Translations under genes and position numbers: made by a program
In this document: piece by piece, positions 51,049-62,399 of the stretch
Layout: each line of letters opens with the position of its first letter
How positions within the stretch are numbered: the stretch's first letter is position 1
Origin: Paramyrothecium sp. XJ0827
Taxonomy: Eukaryota; Ascomycota; Sordariomycetes; Hypocreales; Stachybotryaceae
Reading direction: 5' to 3'
Length of the DNA: 64,000 bases
NCBI GenBank assembly: GCA_020881915.1
Contig: JAJFPB010000006.1
Coordinates: forward strand, 124,001 to 188,000
Notes under the pieces: model-generated
What the model was told of the DNA's origin: nothing
Seen by the model: only the letters and a program-made list of their open reading frames with translations
The model's database searches: none

Positions 51049-53087
51049 CTACTCCATTTCTTCCTGATCTGTATCATCGGTGTCAACTCGCAGCTGCTCT
51101 CGCAGTTCATTCGACCTCCGAACAATCCGTTCAGCAGAAATTCTCCGCTTCGGATCCATTGTTAGAGCCTCCTTCACTATTCGTTCGATACCAAAATCGG
51201 CCAGAGTCTGGGACTTTTGATTAATTTTCCGAAGCCAAGAAATCATCCGCTCTCTCTCCGATGGTTCTGAAGTTTTAGCGATTATCCATGACCGCTCCGT
51301 GACCTCGGGCAAAGGAATTTTCCCCAAAAGATAGAGCAATGTGACTCCAAGCGCAAACACGTCGCTCCCAGTACCCCTTTCATTGCTCACCAAGTATTCC
51401 ATGGGGCTGTAGAATGGTGTGCCGCCGTTGCACGCCGGAGAAGTGCATGTATCTGCCAATCCAAAGTCGATGAGAATCGCACCCCTCCCGGGTGCCCACA
51501 GAATATTGCCTGGCTTGAAGTCGTTGTGGAGTATTGAATTGGCATGAAGGTAAGCCAACGCCGAACCGGTTTGACAAAGTACAGAGACTGCCACATTCCT
51601 GCCACCGGTGAAGAAATGGCCCGCTTTGATATCTCTACGGGCGGCCAGATCGGGATCCGGCACGTGTTCCAGGTATAAAGAATAGAATCGAGCATCAGAC
51701 CCGAGCAATCTGATAATTGAAGACTACAAAGATAGTATTAGCAAAACTCTGGAAACCTTCCTAAGAAACTGCGGTCAGGGGGGGAACAAAGGAAGAAAAA
51801 CGGCACATACGTGGCTGACGCTTCTAAGTACTAGTTCTTCGCGCCGCCATTCCTGTGCAATCTTGGCTCTACTGGAGGGTGCTGAAACGTGTTTTCTGCG
51901 GATCACCTTGACAGCAATGTCACCATGTGCAGAATGAATGGCACGGTAGACGGAGGAATTCGCCTTATTGACGGCGATATCTCGTTTGTGTGAGATGGTG
52001 TAGTTTTCTGTCGCATTCAAGTGAATATGCGGATGGGCCAAGGTGCTCGCAGGGTGACTGTCGCTCTCAGGGGCACTCGAAGACTGCCCTTCGGACCGAA
52101 CGGTAACGCAATCCCCTAACTCGAGGCTGGCGAGGGCATTGCCCGTATTGACAATGCTCAGATGACCATCGGTTGGTGCAATTTCCTAGAAACACACTGT
52201 CAGGTCGTCAAGATGTGGAAGTTTGGGCACAAGGAAATCGCCAGGTGGACTGAGTATAGTGAACGTACCCCAGTAGTCAAGTATTCTCCGAAGGTTGTTC
52301 GACCTTCGCTGTAGTTGCGTTTCGGATGGGCGGCAGCAAGGGGCGTTGCCCCTCTTTTCGAGCCTGGTGTCGGCGAGGCCGTTTTCCCTCTCCTCACGAT
52401 GTAGCGACGAGGTGCAAGCAATAGTTTACATAAGACTTCGCCGGTCGTTCCGATCTGCCAGACTCCGGGGTCAAGGGGGAGCGTGGAACGAGCCTCCAGC
52501 CCCAAGAGGCTCTGGCAGCTCTCCTGATAGTTTCCGTTATGTGCTGTAAAACGCTCGAGTACGTAGCTGCGGGCGTTCAGATTTCGGATGAAAAGACTAT
52601 CGCTGGCTGAATCATAGACAAAGTTGAAAGTATGCTGGCCAAACGAAAGCGTGAAGTCGGCATTTTTCGATGATTGAGTAATCATCAGAACACCAGCGTC
52701 TACTCTAGGAAAGCGAAGCGGCACCGTTCCATAACTGGTCGAGAAGTCGAGTGCTTCGTCCGTCACAGGAGCCACAACAACTCGAGTGCTTGGGTCTAAA
52801 TCCTCGAGTGAGATGTCCTCGAAGTAAGCTTCCTCTTTAAAGTGGAAGATGCTGTCTGAAGGTTGAGCGTCATCGTCTGTTTCGGCAAGTAGTTTGGCAA
52901 GACGCTCGTTCAAGTATTCCTCTGTGTGAGGGTTTGTCGATGACGATGACGTGTTCTCGTTGGTGAGGTATGGTTCGGGACACTTGACGAGACGCGGATT
53001 CTCGGTAGGGAGGTCAACGGAGGCGACGTTGGCGTCTAAGTGACTGTTGGCCACGTTCGTGGCGAGAAGTGAATTCGGTTGACTCAT
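51049..53087 (-). CDS. Protein kinase with N-terminal beta-rich domain (622 aa)
   Basis: Three exons: 53087-52269, 52185-51811, 51723-51049, separated by introns of 83 bp (GTACGT...TAG) and 87 bp (GTATGT...TAG). The first ~270 residues are acidic, then beta-rich, ending in W-Q-I-G-T-T-G-E-V-L-C-K-L-L-L, a segment typical of a fungal kinase subfamily. The kinase domain follows: I-S-H-K-R-D-I-A-V-N-K, the lysine motif I-A-V-K-V-I-R, catalytic loop I-L-H-N-D-F-K-P-G-N-I-L-W (H-N-D instead of H-R-D), D-F-G-L-A-D, S-P-M-E-Y in place of A-P-E, and D-V-F-A-L-G-V-T-L-L-Y-L-L. All core catalytic residues (Lys, Asp, Asn, DFG Asp) are kept, so it may be active on Ser/Thr. A decayed copy lies immediately downstream. 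Confidence 0.88.
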
Positions 53088-53521
53088 GTTAAACTAAACA
53101 CCACAAGCAATATAGGGTTGATAGTAAATATCGAGAAACTGACATGCAATGCACATTCGACGTCTTTCACACGATGTTGTTAGGAAACCGGAACAGAACC
53201 AATATATAGCAGTCTTCGTCCCGGCCGTCCTCCTCCTCACAAATACTCACGAGTCCCCACATAGCTAGAGGAGCACCACGCACAAGCTAGTCACCTTGTG
53301 ATTCCCTAAGCCGTTGTGGCTAGTGGTTGGGGACGTTGTTTGGAGTCTTTACTCGATGGAGTAGTGGGTCAGCAACTTATGCAAGGCTTACGAGGCATAC
53401 GATGTGATGCTTGCGTATCCGAAACTCAGCCGAACTCGAGCTAAAATCATCACAATACCCACCCGCTTGATCTCTGATTCATCGCCTGAGCAATTTTCCC
53501 ATCTGCAAAATCTCCCATCAC
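53088..53521. other. Spacer, no gene seen
   Basis: Contains the promoter of the minus-strand kinase. Nothing else is recognisable. Confidence 0.3.
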
Positions 53522-54055
53522 ACTTACCCACAGCACCTGAACCTCCTACCCCCAACTAGAGGCGGCACCTTTCAAGAATCAAACGGCCAGGCTCGGTGTG
53601 GTATATCCCATACACGCCTCTATCATGTCTTTCGGAGCAACGACCCTGATTACAGCGGCGAGAGTAGTGCAACCCAACCTGAACAGGAACAACATCGCCA
53701 GAGATATATCGAATGGGACCACGAGAGACTGAAAATGAAGCAGGATGACATCTTTGGTACCATATCCAACCGTTACAACACGGCCTGGGTTCTTATCGAT
53801 ACTCCTTCGGTATTTGAGGAGGAGGCGGCTCTCCTTTCCTTTCAATGCAAGAATAAAGCCGAGTACTTTGAGAGACTCGAGAAATTGCGCGTTCAAAAAT
53901 ACGAAACTCTCAAGGAAAAGCTTCAGGATCTCGTCTACAGTGTTCTGCTCGATGACGATGCGGCAGGCGGAAGCAGGAAGCATGACCTTATTGAGCTGAA
54001 CAGAAGCCCAAACTTAGTCCTTGGGCTGCGTCTGCTTGAGACATTCCCGCCATAG
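53522..54055 (+). CDS. Hypothetical protein, 3' exon or partial gene
   Basis: An open frame without ATG runs from 53522 and stops at 54055; the first Met is at 53735. Coding texture is good from about 53630: Y-I-E-W-D-H-E-R-L-K-M-K-Q-D-D-I-F-G-T-I-S-N-R-Y, then a charged helix (Y-F-E-R-L-E-K-L-R-V-Q-K-Y-E-T-L-K-E-K-L). A candidate acceptor (CAACTAG, 53554-53560) could join an upstream exon that I cannot place. No recognised domain. Confidence 0.4.
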   Translation, partial: TYPQHLNLLPPTRGGTFQESNGQARCGISHTRLYHVFRSNDPDYSGESSATQPEQEQHRQRYIEWDHERLKMKQDDIFGTISNRYNTAWVLIDTPSVFEEEAALLSFQCKNKAEYFERLEKLRVQKYETLKEKLQDLVYSVLLDDDAAGGSRKHDLIELNRSPNLVLGLRLLETFPP

Positions 54056-54211
54056 CGACGGTGGCGAAGGAGGGATAGGTCAGTAGTCGCATCCCTGTGC
54101 TCTTCATGCTTTAACCAATGATGGTTTGTAGACAGCACCTACGAGACTGAATCATCTCGAAGCCCTTCTTGCAGGACCGAAGACGGACAGGCATATACTC
54201 AGAACCCAATT

Positions 54212-55087
54212 GTGCCTCTTGAAATTGAGAACCCATCGACGGTATCAATCATGAACTCGCCCTTTCGGTTCGAGACATTGGAGGAGCAAGACGCTGCAGG
54301 AGCCACATGTAGATCACGAAGAGTGGCGCTCGACGATGCTGAAGTTGATCAGTGCTGGGTGGCAAACAATCAAGAGGCAGGATCCCGAAACTATGAACAG
54401 GCGACAGAATATGATGCACTGGGCAGGGACCATGCTATTCATGGAGATGATGAACATGAGGCACATCGGCAACATCCAACGCGGCATCAGAGGACGCCTT
54501 CCTCAGCCTCGTCGACGGCATCAAGCATGTCCAGCATATCGACCATGTGTTCTTGTTGCGAGGCTGGATGGCCGACTATACATGGGGGCGATGACAAGAC
54601 GACGATTGCCAATCCAGTGGAAATAATGCACAAGCGGACGGATGCATCCAGGACCAATATGGCACGATCAGACACGAACAGCACATTAGTCGGAACGCTT
54701 AAGCATGGGTTCTTCTACCAAAAAGACAACCGACGAACCTGGAATAGAAAAGGAGAATTGTTGTATGAGCACGGGTGTGTGTCTGAGAGGGATATAACGC
54801 GACAATCAAGCTTGGACATGGACCCTGTGGCGTTATATCCTAACATCGGCTGGCTCAGAGGCAGAGGTTCCAACTATGGAAGAGGATCACCTCAAAACTT
54901 ACAAGCCCCTGGCATGAACTCACCTATTCGAGTCGTAAAGCTGGAAGAGTGTGCTGCAACAGAGACGAAGCGCAGGAAACGCAGAATATCATTCAACGAT
55001 ATTCAAGCACGATCGGATCGGAAGAAGATGAAGATGGTGATCGATCGACACGCAGACGATGAGTCGCAATGCGATCGCCGACACTAA
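54212..55087 (+). CDS. Hypothetical nuclear-type protein with a duplicated N/C module (291 aa)
   Basis: A single exon. Residues ~14-50 (M-N-S-P-F-R-F-E-T-L-E-E-Q, then R-R-V-A-L-D-D) and residues ~235-270 (M-N-S-P-I-R-V-V-K-L-E-E-C, then R-R-I-S-F-N-D) are similar in order and spacing, i.e. an internal repeat at the two ends. Between them lie a Ser-rich disordered stretch (S-S-A-S-S-T-A-S-S-M-S-S), a C-S-C-C cluster and H-G-F-F-Y-Q-K-D-N-R-R-T-W-N-R-K-G-E-L. The C-terminus is strongly basic (K-R-R-K-R-R; R-K-K-M-K), a probable nuclear localisation signal. No known domain is recognised. Confidence 0.5.
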   Translation: MPLEIENPSTVSIMNSPFRFETLEEQDAAGATCRSRRVALDDAEVDQCWVANNQEAGSRNYEQATEYDALGRDHAIHGDDEHEAHRQHPTRHQRTPSSASSTASSMSSISTMCSCCEAGWPTIHGGDDKTTIANPVEIMHKRTDASRTNMARSDTNSTLVGTLKHGFFYQKDNRRTWNRKGELLYEHGCVSERDITRQSSLDMDPVALYPNIGWLRGRGSNYGRGSPQNLQAPGMNSPIRVVKLEECAATETKRRKRRISFNDIQARSDRKKMKMVIDRHADDESQCDRRH

Positions 55088-55541
55088 TGTCCCGAAAAGA
55101 TCCTCATGGTCAGGCAAATAAGACATTAATTCCTGCTGCGTCAGAGACCATATTTCTTCGATCCCTTTGGCGACCCCGGATACCAGCAGTTATCCACCCG
55201 GACTTCCTGCATCTGCATACAATTACTGCAAATGACATACGGCCAACAGCAGACGAGCATTGGGTTAGTTTTCGCGCATAAGGACCTATGTGTGAGAACA
55301 TTCGATGCGACTATCGGCTTTGGAGATGGGTAGAATAAGCCGACAGGGACGCTGTAATGCCAGTGGTCACCTGGACGAAGACGAGGGGGCATAGTTATGC
55401 GACTTACAAACAGAGCAAACAATGATAGCTCCTGAGGATTAGAGCATACTGAGTATTGCGATTGTACGATAGAAGGGCCAGAAAGAGAATAGATTTGATC
55501 GAAATGAATAAACAGTTAAAGAATCTAGATATTTCGCATAG
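55088..55541. other. Spacer, no gene seen
   Basis: 3' flanks of two convergent genes. Nothing else is recognisable. Confidence 0.3.
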
Positions 55542-58500
55542 TTACAAAGCAGTCTGGTGGTGTTCTCGACGAGGGCTTATATTTGACCCGTGCATTCTTC
55601 GCTGCTTCTTCGGCTCTGGCTGGGCAAAGTCTATCTGAGACCGTTTACGATGATCCACTGAGCCGAAACATGCATGCAAGCCTTGCTGCTCACTCAGCGC
55701 ATCGATAGTGAACGGAGAACCGCTAATATCCCAGGGTGAAGATGACTCTTCTTCAAGCGTGATCTGGAAGGGAGTCTGACGGCTGGGCACTTGGAACTTT
55801 ACTTCCTGATTATAGTTCAAATTCGTCATTTCACTTGCAGAAAAGAAGCTTCCTTTGATGATCTGGCCGTGGCACTTTACGATAGCCTTACCTCGGTTCA
55901 ACTGCTGCACGAACGTGGCGTACTCTACGGTGCTAGCTCTGAGGCGGCACATAATGTGGCCCACACACTCGTAGACACCGTCGGTGATTCGCGGCGGCTG
56001 CGAAGCATCTAACTCGAATACGAACAGCTCCGCTCGCTGGCGTTTCGCCAAGTCTTTCAAGGCACAAGATTCAGAAGCCGTCTTGCGGGCCGCTCTAGCG
56101 ACTTCGGTCATGCCATCCACGTCATCCAGTGGTGGTTGCTCACCCTCAAATTCTACATTGAACCGGAATAAGTTTTTGTCCTCAACAGCCTTTGGCTGCT
56201 CAAGTACTTGGTTCCATGTCACATTAGAATCGCCTTGTTTCCAAAATGCCCGGAAGAGTCGACAGGGGAAGGAGTCTCTCCACCAGGAGGTAGCGGCTGC
56301 TTCAGACTGCTGGTCCTCGGGGCATACGACCGACCCCGTGCCTAGAGATAGGACAACACTTGGATTAGGCGTCAATGGGAAACAGTCTGCAGCCTCCTTC
56401 AAAGCGATAGAAGCGGGGTTGTTGAAGAGAGTGAGGCCACCGTCCTGGAAGGTTCCAGCACCATCAATGTGATACGGCGTAAAGTAACTACGCGCGAGGC
56501 TGTTTAACATGTACGATTTTTTGAGCGCGAGTCTTCTACTTACTAGGGCGCTGCAGTACACGCTCGAAGGCTGGAAGTCATTAGAAGGGACAGCGTCCGA
56601 ATGCTGATGATACGCAAACTTACATCTGCCAAAGAGGGACGCGACACATCCCGTCCTCGGCTTGCAGAACTTGGTAATCTATAATGGTTAGCCTAGGGCA
56701 AGATTCATAATGGTCCACTGGCGATTCGATCTCAGACATACTTCTATTATCTGAGTAATCGGGAGCACCATTGTAATTCGTGACGATGAAAGCACTCGAG
56801 TCAACAACGCTTGTAAGGGTTAAGCCAAGCAAGGTACCCATCTCCTTTGCTTGGTTGGAATCAAATATGCTACGGATCGGCCCGTAAACGTCCTGCTGGA
56901 TCTTCTCTAGCCTCTCTGCCGAGTATTTACTGTCTCCTAACAGCGAGATGACAAACTGGGCCAGGGGAAGCAGGACCGGGACATTACCGAGCATCGATTG
57001 AAGAAGGCGAGACGTTCGTCGCTGTTCAAAGGCCATCGCTGCTGCCGTCTCAAAGTACGTAATGCACTTCTCAACCGGCCAGCCATTGATACAAAGCGCG
57101 CAAGCGCTCATCGCTCCTTTCATGAGTTAGCATGTGGGTTTGGGGAACACTGGTGATTAAACCTGCCAGAACTCGTTCCGAAGACAATATCAAAGTTCCG
57201 CTGAACAGGGTAAGGAAGCGCTATGGCCTGTTGCAGTATTCGAAGGAACTCGAGGGGGGCACGTCCTCTCGTCCCCCCTCCGTCGATGCTCAGGACGCGG
57301 GGTGATGCAGTGTCCGGCTTGACTCGAATATGGACGTCGTCAAATAAAGCCTCGCATAGTAAACACTTTTCGACATTGAAGAGCCATGGATCTTGGTCGC
57401 TTAGATGGCAGAAAACCCGGACGCAATTTTGACATACCCAGTGCTGGCAAGGAAGGCAATATTGAGGCCTGCGTCTCAGACACGCAAAGCATGTGTCCTC
57501 CGATGAATTAATGGTCCATGACTGACAGAGCTTGAGCAATTGCCGATTGTGCCAGGTCTTAGATGGAACCAGCTGTTTGGCATGATATTGCCGGTCAAAC
57601 TCTGCTTCGAGCAGCGCAGTGAAGTCATTCGGCGGATCTGGCAGATCCATGCCAACCCGAAAGCCGGCCAGGTTTTGGTGAGCCTTGGCACACGCATCAC
57701 GATAAAGAATTTTGAAAACTTCACGAGGATGGAAAGCTATGATGGTTAGCCCTGATACACACAAAATGGATATGGACAAGCATAGTTACGATGCATTCCT
57801 GGTGGATACTGGTCCAAGAGGATGGCGGATGCGACCAACGGAATGGCCAACCGCTGAAGACTATCATTATCCCTGAATTGCTCGAGGAAATTCATCAAAT
57901 GCGCATCCATGTCCACAGCTACACTGTTGTATTTTCTTGCCGTTGCTATGAAGTTTAACGGGGTCCATGGTGATGCGACTGCTCGTTCGGCAGCGGCTTG
58001 GAGGAGGTGCGCTGTATGAAACGCGGAAAATAGCAAACCCAAGCGGCTGCGGTCTCGGAGGGCACTTTTCATTGACTGGAGCAAGGCGCGTCGTAGCACT
58101 CTCTGTTGCTTACCCTTCTTCCTGTTTGTTCTCCTGGTCGGATTGAACACAACAATCCGAACCTGGCGGAAGTGCTTGCCAAGCGCTGATGTTCTCTTGT
58201 CGAACTCGGGCAAAGCATTCAATGCAGCTTTCATTCTCTTGACTTGACCTCTCGTCACAACCAACATAAGGATCGGACGGATATCCGCTGTTGTCGATCG
58301 AACTGGAACGGCAGCCCAGGTGGCCAATCGACGGACCGTTATATCTACTCCACCTATATCTGCGACAAATAGACACATGACATCTACAAAGGGCAACAAT
58401 ATTCTATGGTGCACTGTGTCGGCCAGGTTTATGGCGCTCTCCACAGTGTCATCTGTCTCATTTATGAAGGGTCTCTCGCTCACCTCATGACAGCGATAAG

Positions 58501-58897
58501 GCTTGCTTACTCTCGGAAGTCTGCTGTGTGTAGGGAAGTCACCATCGGCAATCACCAAGGGCATGCTCGGATGATTGGGAGCGATGTGAAGATGGAATTC
58601 TCCGTGTCTCCGTCGCAATGGTCCGTCACATCTTACTCCGAGTTGCGACAATGCAACAGACTTTGTCTGGTTACCGATTAGCGTCAGGAAGCTGGCCGGC
58701 GCATCTACAGATTCAACAGCGTGCAGAAGCCGCAATGGCCTGTCCGATACGTCAAGCGTCACCTGGTGGCCTTTTCTGCGAAGGCTCAGCCATTGGGTAT
58801 GCTTGCAACAAGTCATGATATATCGAACTAAGGCATGGTCCGTGATGGCAGGCTCTCGACCTCTTATACTTGCAGCCAGTGCCATCACCAAAGGCAT
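55542..58897 (-). CDS. Patatin-like phospholipase with zinc-binding module (about 1047 aa)
   Basis: Five exons: 58897-57790, 57736-57167, 57116-56624, 56570-56544, 56487-55542, with introns of 50-56 bp; the spliced length is an exact multiple of three. The N-terminal ~380 residues include L-P-F-V-D-V-M-C-L-F-V-A-D-I-G-G, typical of large fungal patatin proteins. A cysteine cluster follows (C-F-A-C-L...C-L-P-C-Q-H-W-V-C-Q-N-C, later C-L-L-C), RING-like. The patatin domain has S-I-D-G-G-G-T-R-G (oxyanion hole), V-F-G-T-S-S-G (nucleophile Ser, GxSxG) and F-Q-D-G-G-L (catalytic Asp), so the Ser-Asp dyad is intact. Intron 2 needs a GC donor (57166) to keep frame; the nearby GT donor leads to an early stop. 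The 27-nt exon 4 is unusually short. It probably hydrolyses phospholipids; relatives occur as effectors of fungal NLR-like proteins. Confidence 0.85.
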
Positions 58898-58975
58898 TTG
58901 AGGAAAAGTGCTTTAATCGACAAGAGGACAGACTCAGCCAGAGTAGAAATAGCTATAGAGTTGGCTGGATTGCGG

Positions 58976-59410
58976 ACAACTAAGAGTGAACGTGTGTAGG
59001 ACCAGCCTCGGCCAGGCGTCAACAATTGGACCCCGCTCCACTCGAGCACCTTTCGCGTTAATCGACATGGACGATAAGGCGACTTGTGAACCTAACCTCC
59101 AGTTTAGTCTTTTAATGGCAAAGCACCATCAGCTAGTACCGTAAGGGCTGGTTCCACTATGAGGCAGCTCCACCGTGACAACCAGAGTTTCTGGAGGGAG
59201 GGCTGACTCGTGTGGGCAACTAAGATTGGGCACATGATGTAGTCTCGGCAAGACATGAACAATTGGACCTAGCCCCACTGAAGCACCTTTCGTGCCAATT
59301 GACTTGGACGACAAGGCAACTTGTGCCTTTGAATCCAGCTTAGCCTTGTAAGGGCAAAGCACCATTAGCCACTAAGGGCTGCTTCCCCATGAGTCAGCTC
59401 CCCCGTGACA
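58976..59410 (+). repeat. Diverged tandem duplication, two copies of about 200 bp
   Basis: Copy 1 (58976-59180) and copy 2 (59215-59410) share blocks in the same order: CAACTAAGA, CAATTGGACC, GAGCACCTTTCG against GAAGCACCTTTCG, GGCAAAGCACCAT, AAGGGCTG, CAGCTCC, CCGTGACA. Noncoding on both strands. Many differences are transitions. Confidence 0.75.
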
Positions 59411-59818
59411 TCAATGCGCGCCTCTCCTCAAGGCCAAAAATGGACTAAAGGGCATCTGTCATTGGTGCCTCTGTTCCGTTTCCACAAATGAACGAGCTAG
59501 GGCGAAATGCATGACATGTGGAACGCATACATGACTCCAAGTCCGTGCTCAGGGGTAGGACAGGCCAGGGCATGACAGGATATGATAGGATAGGGCATGA
59601 AGTTCATGTCAACCAAACAAACGCCTGGCCTTCTCGTTTCACATTCTCATCAACCGAGGCTTTGATTGGTTCTAGGATATTTCTCTACTACAAGCACGCG
59701 TGGCAAGTAAGCCATAACACAACACCTGTTTATGCACTTTATTTGTTCTGAACTTATGATGGTTAAAACTCTTATGTAGATAGACTATGAACACAGGATG
59801 TTGAGTCTACGCAAAGTC
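59411..59818. other. Spacer, no gene seen
   Basis: Contains a short GATAGGAT-like repetition near 59575-59600. No gene. Confidence 0.3.
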
Positions 59819-60382
59819 TCATGGAGACACTTTGCGTTTCTTGGCTGATCCCGCTTCTACATCTCCGGTGATAGATAAACCGGCAATATATTCTTTCAGG
59901 AGGTTGATGGTATGCTCGCACCTCTGCTGCGTAACCGCTAGTTTTTGGGCGTCCACATGAGCTAACCCAAGCAAGTAGTTCTGCGTGTCAATCGTCCGGT
60001 CCCTTTCGGCAATCTCTTTCATCTTTTGCAAAATATCCTCTTTGTGCTGGTCTAAGCCCAACCGTAGCACGTCTCGTTCAATAGCCATCTCATCGAATTG
60101 CTGGGTCCACCATGACAGATGGTTGATCAGGTCATGGTTGCGCACTTGCCGTTCGCTCAATTCCTTTTCTAGCTGCCTGATACGGTTGTAAAGATCCGGG
60201 CAACAGAGGCTCTGAGGAGTATTTGCAGCAGGGTAGGAATGAACCGGCTCCCGCTGGATGGATGAATCTTGCTCTATCTTTATGGGTGCCTCGACACTTG
60301 ACATTTTTCTCATTGAGCCTGTTGCAAGCTCGATATCGCGCAAGAAATTCAGTTGTAACCTCATGCTATTCTCTTTATACAT
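59819..60382 (-). CDS. Coiled-coil protein of unknown function (187 aa)
   Basis: A single exon. The N-terminus is basic and amphipathic, then comes a linker, then a long coiled-coil region from about residue 65 (L-Y-N-R-I-R-Q-L-E-K-E-L-S-E-R) to 165 with heptad leucines, and a C-terminal K-K-R-K-V nuclear-signal-like end. The start could also be M at 60364. No specific family is recognised. Confidence 0.5.
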   Translation of the reverse strand: MYKENSMRLQLNFLRDIELATGSMRKMSSVEAPIKIEQDSSIQREPVHSYPAANTPQSLCCPDLYNRIRQLEKELSERQVRNHDLINHLSWWTQQFDEMAIERDVLRLGLDQHKEDILQKMKEIAERDRTIDTQNYLLGLAHVDAQKLAVTQQRCEHTINLLKEYIAGLSITGDVEAGSAKKRKVSP

Positions 60383-60500
60383 AATAAACTATTGAGTGTA
60401 TGAGAAACTGAATTGGCAGGTCCATCATCTTGTCTCTTTGTGCCGTTGTCGATGATTGACGAGCCGTCGTCCGAAACCCACGCACGAGAGCACTGGCGTT

Positions 60501-61268
60501 ATGTTTCATCTGCGCACGTATGAACTCAATGAGTTAAAGTGTCAAGATATTGGCGACCTAGTATCTATGGGCAGTGTCTACAAGTACAGTATGCCGGCAA
60601 CCGCAGCAAAATTCAATTTCGTCACAAAGTCTTGGCCAACACCTCGGACCATCCTCCCACCCGTCGCAGTCATGTTTCCCAACCTTTTTCAGAGAGGAAT
60701 TCGTCTCCGACACCGCCTACATTCCCATCTCAAGGCTGTGTATGAACCAGACGACTGTCCCTGGAGACCTGACCTAACAACCTATAAGGTCCTGTTGCTC
60801 TGCAGCATGATATGTAAGCAGTTCGACGAGGAGGATGAAGTCCATCTGAGGGTGACGCTGGACCGAGCTTTGGGCAAGCTCCTGTTCAGACTGAACGGCG
60901 GAGCGCAGTTTCAGCAACGATTGGGAAATCGAAGTCTGGGCTTCCAACACAGCTTGCTACAACAATCGCTCCTATTCGCGACCGCTCTGGGTTAGTTTTT
61001 TCGATGCGATTTCTGAGTCCACATGCTGATCTGTGAAGTTATGCTGTCGAAGAAGCTCCGAGTACCCAATCTTCAGGAGCATTACGACGAATTAACAACT
61101 ATTACGAAAACCGTACCAAAATATTGGGGATTGGATGAATATCCTGACGACGACGACGAATACTATTTAGAGAAGGTTGATGTATGGTCAAACCAAGTGT
61201 GTAACTTACTGAATGAGCTGGCAGATGGTGAGGATACTGCACATCTTCCGCCCAAAAGACTTAGGTAG
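60501..61268 (+). CDS. Hypothetical protein, two exons (239 aa)
   Basis: Exon 1 is 60501-60990 and exon 2 is 61039-61268, with a 48-bp intron (GTTAGT...GTGAAG) joining F-A-T-A-L to V-M-L-S-K-K. Codons stay open to the stop. An acidic stretch (E-Y-P-D-D-D-D-E-Y-Y) lies near the C-terminus. The start at 60501 is the first Met of the clear coding part. No domain is recognised; the gene diverges from the coiled-coil gene at 59819-60382, with about 120 bp between starts. Confidence 0.5.
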
Positions 61269-62399
61269 CAAAAATAGTGTTTGAGTCGTAGATGCGTCAC
61301 AATCACAACAGAGTCACAGGATAATTTCGAAACAGTTATTTATCATAGATGTCAAAGTGATAGCGGACACAGCGGATTGAGGAAGCCAATCATTGGAACG
61401 AAGGAGCAGCTGCCCTCCTCATCAAGCGCCAGAAGCAGTAGCCATTTTGTTACAGGGTAGGACGCCTATCACGGCCTGAGGGAGTCGAGTCTCGACTGTG
61501 GAAATCTGGCCCTAAGCTATGTCCATGTGCCCCTATACTGACAGGCCATACCGGAGAGTGCTTACTGAGATGATCAAATGAACGAATGAAGATACAATAT
61601 CGCCAATTGCAGCGACGTAGGCATCCCATAACGGCATGACCCGGCTTGAATCAAACCTTTTACTAAGATTGCAATGGCCAGAGTAAAAACTCTAAATACC
61701 AGCAGACAAAGAAACCCAAGGATACTTAACCCGAATGATACGTACCGAGCTCGCGGAGAATGCAGACTTACTGCAATTGTTGTAGTTGATGCTGAAACCA
61801 AAGCAAGTCCTGGGTGAAATAGATCTTTGTCCCTTCAGCTAGTATATTATAATCCAAGGCACCGCTGCACCAATTTTTGCCATAATCGTAGACCTCTGTG
61901 ACCGTGTTCCAGACCCCCTATTGGAAGTCTTTTAGAGAACTGGTACCATTTCCATCAGCATTTCGATGCCTAATTTTAAGTCGAGTCCGTAGGCAAAGAT
62001 AAGTCTTAAGTTAAGCTCGTAGATTGACTGGTTTTAGGGCAAGCCCGCAATCACTTTAAAGGCCTTAAATTAAATGCACTCTTGCTTATTAAATTGCAAT
62101 GCTTGCGGCGCAAGCCTTCTTCATAATGCTAAAGGCATTGTCACCTTGAAATAACTGTTCAGCCGAGCCTACTTTACAGGGTAACTAAAACTCAAATTTC
62201 CCTCAATTTCTCCTGTTCCCATCACAATCGCCCCCAGCATATCTCATTCGTCACCGAAGTCGAGACATACTGCAACAATGGAAACCACCTTGCGAATCAT
62301 TTAATTATCTTATTGTCCTCAGTACCATCTATCCTCCTTCGCCCTATCTACTATCTCCAATTGTTCGCCCCCTAATTCAAGTTGGAGCGTCTGTGGTAA
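61269..62399. other. Gene-free spacer, AT-rich from 61800
   Basis: No convincing gene. The stretch 61950-62170 is AT-rich with many TTAA/TTAAA words and looks like mutated repeat DNA. Confidence 0.35.
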
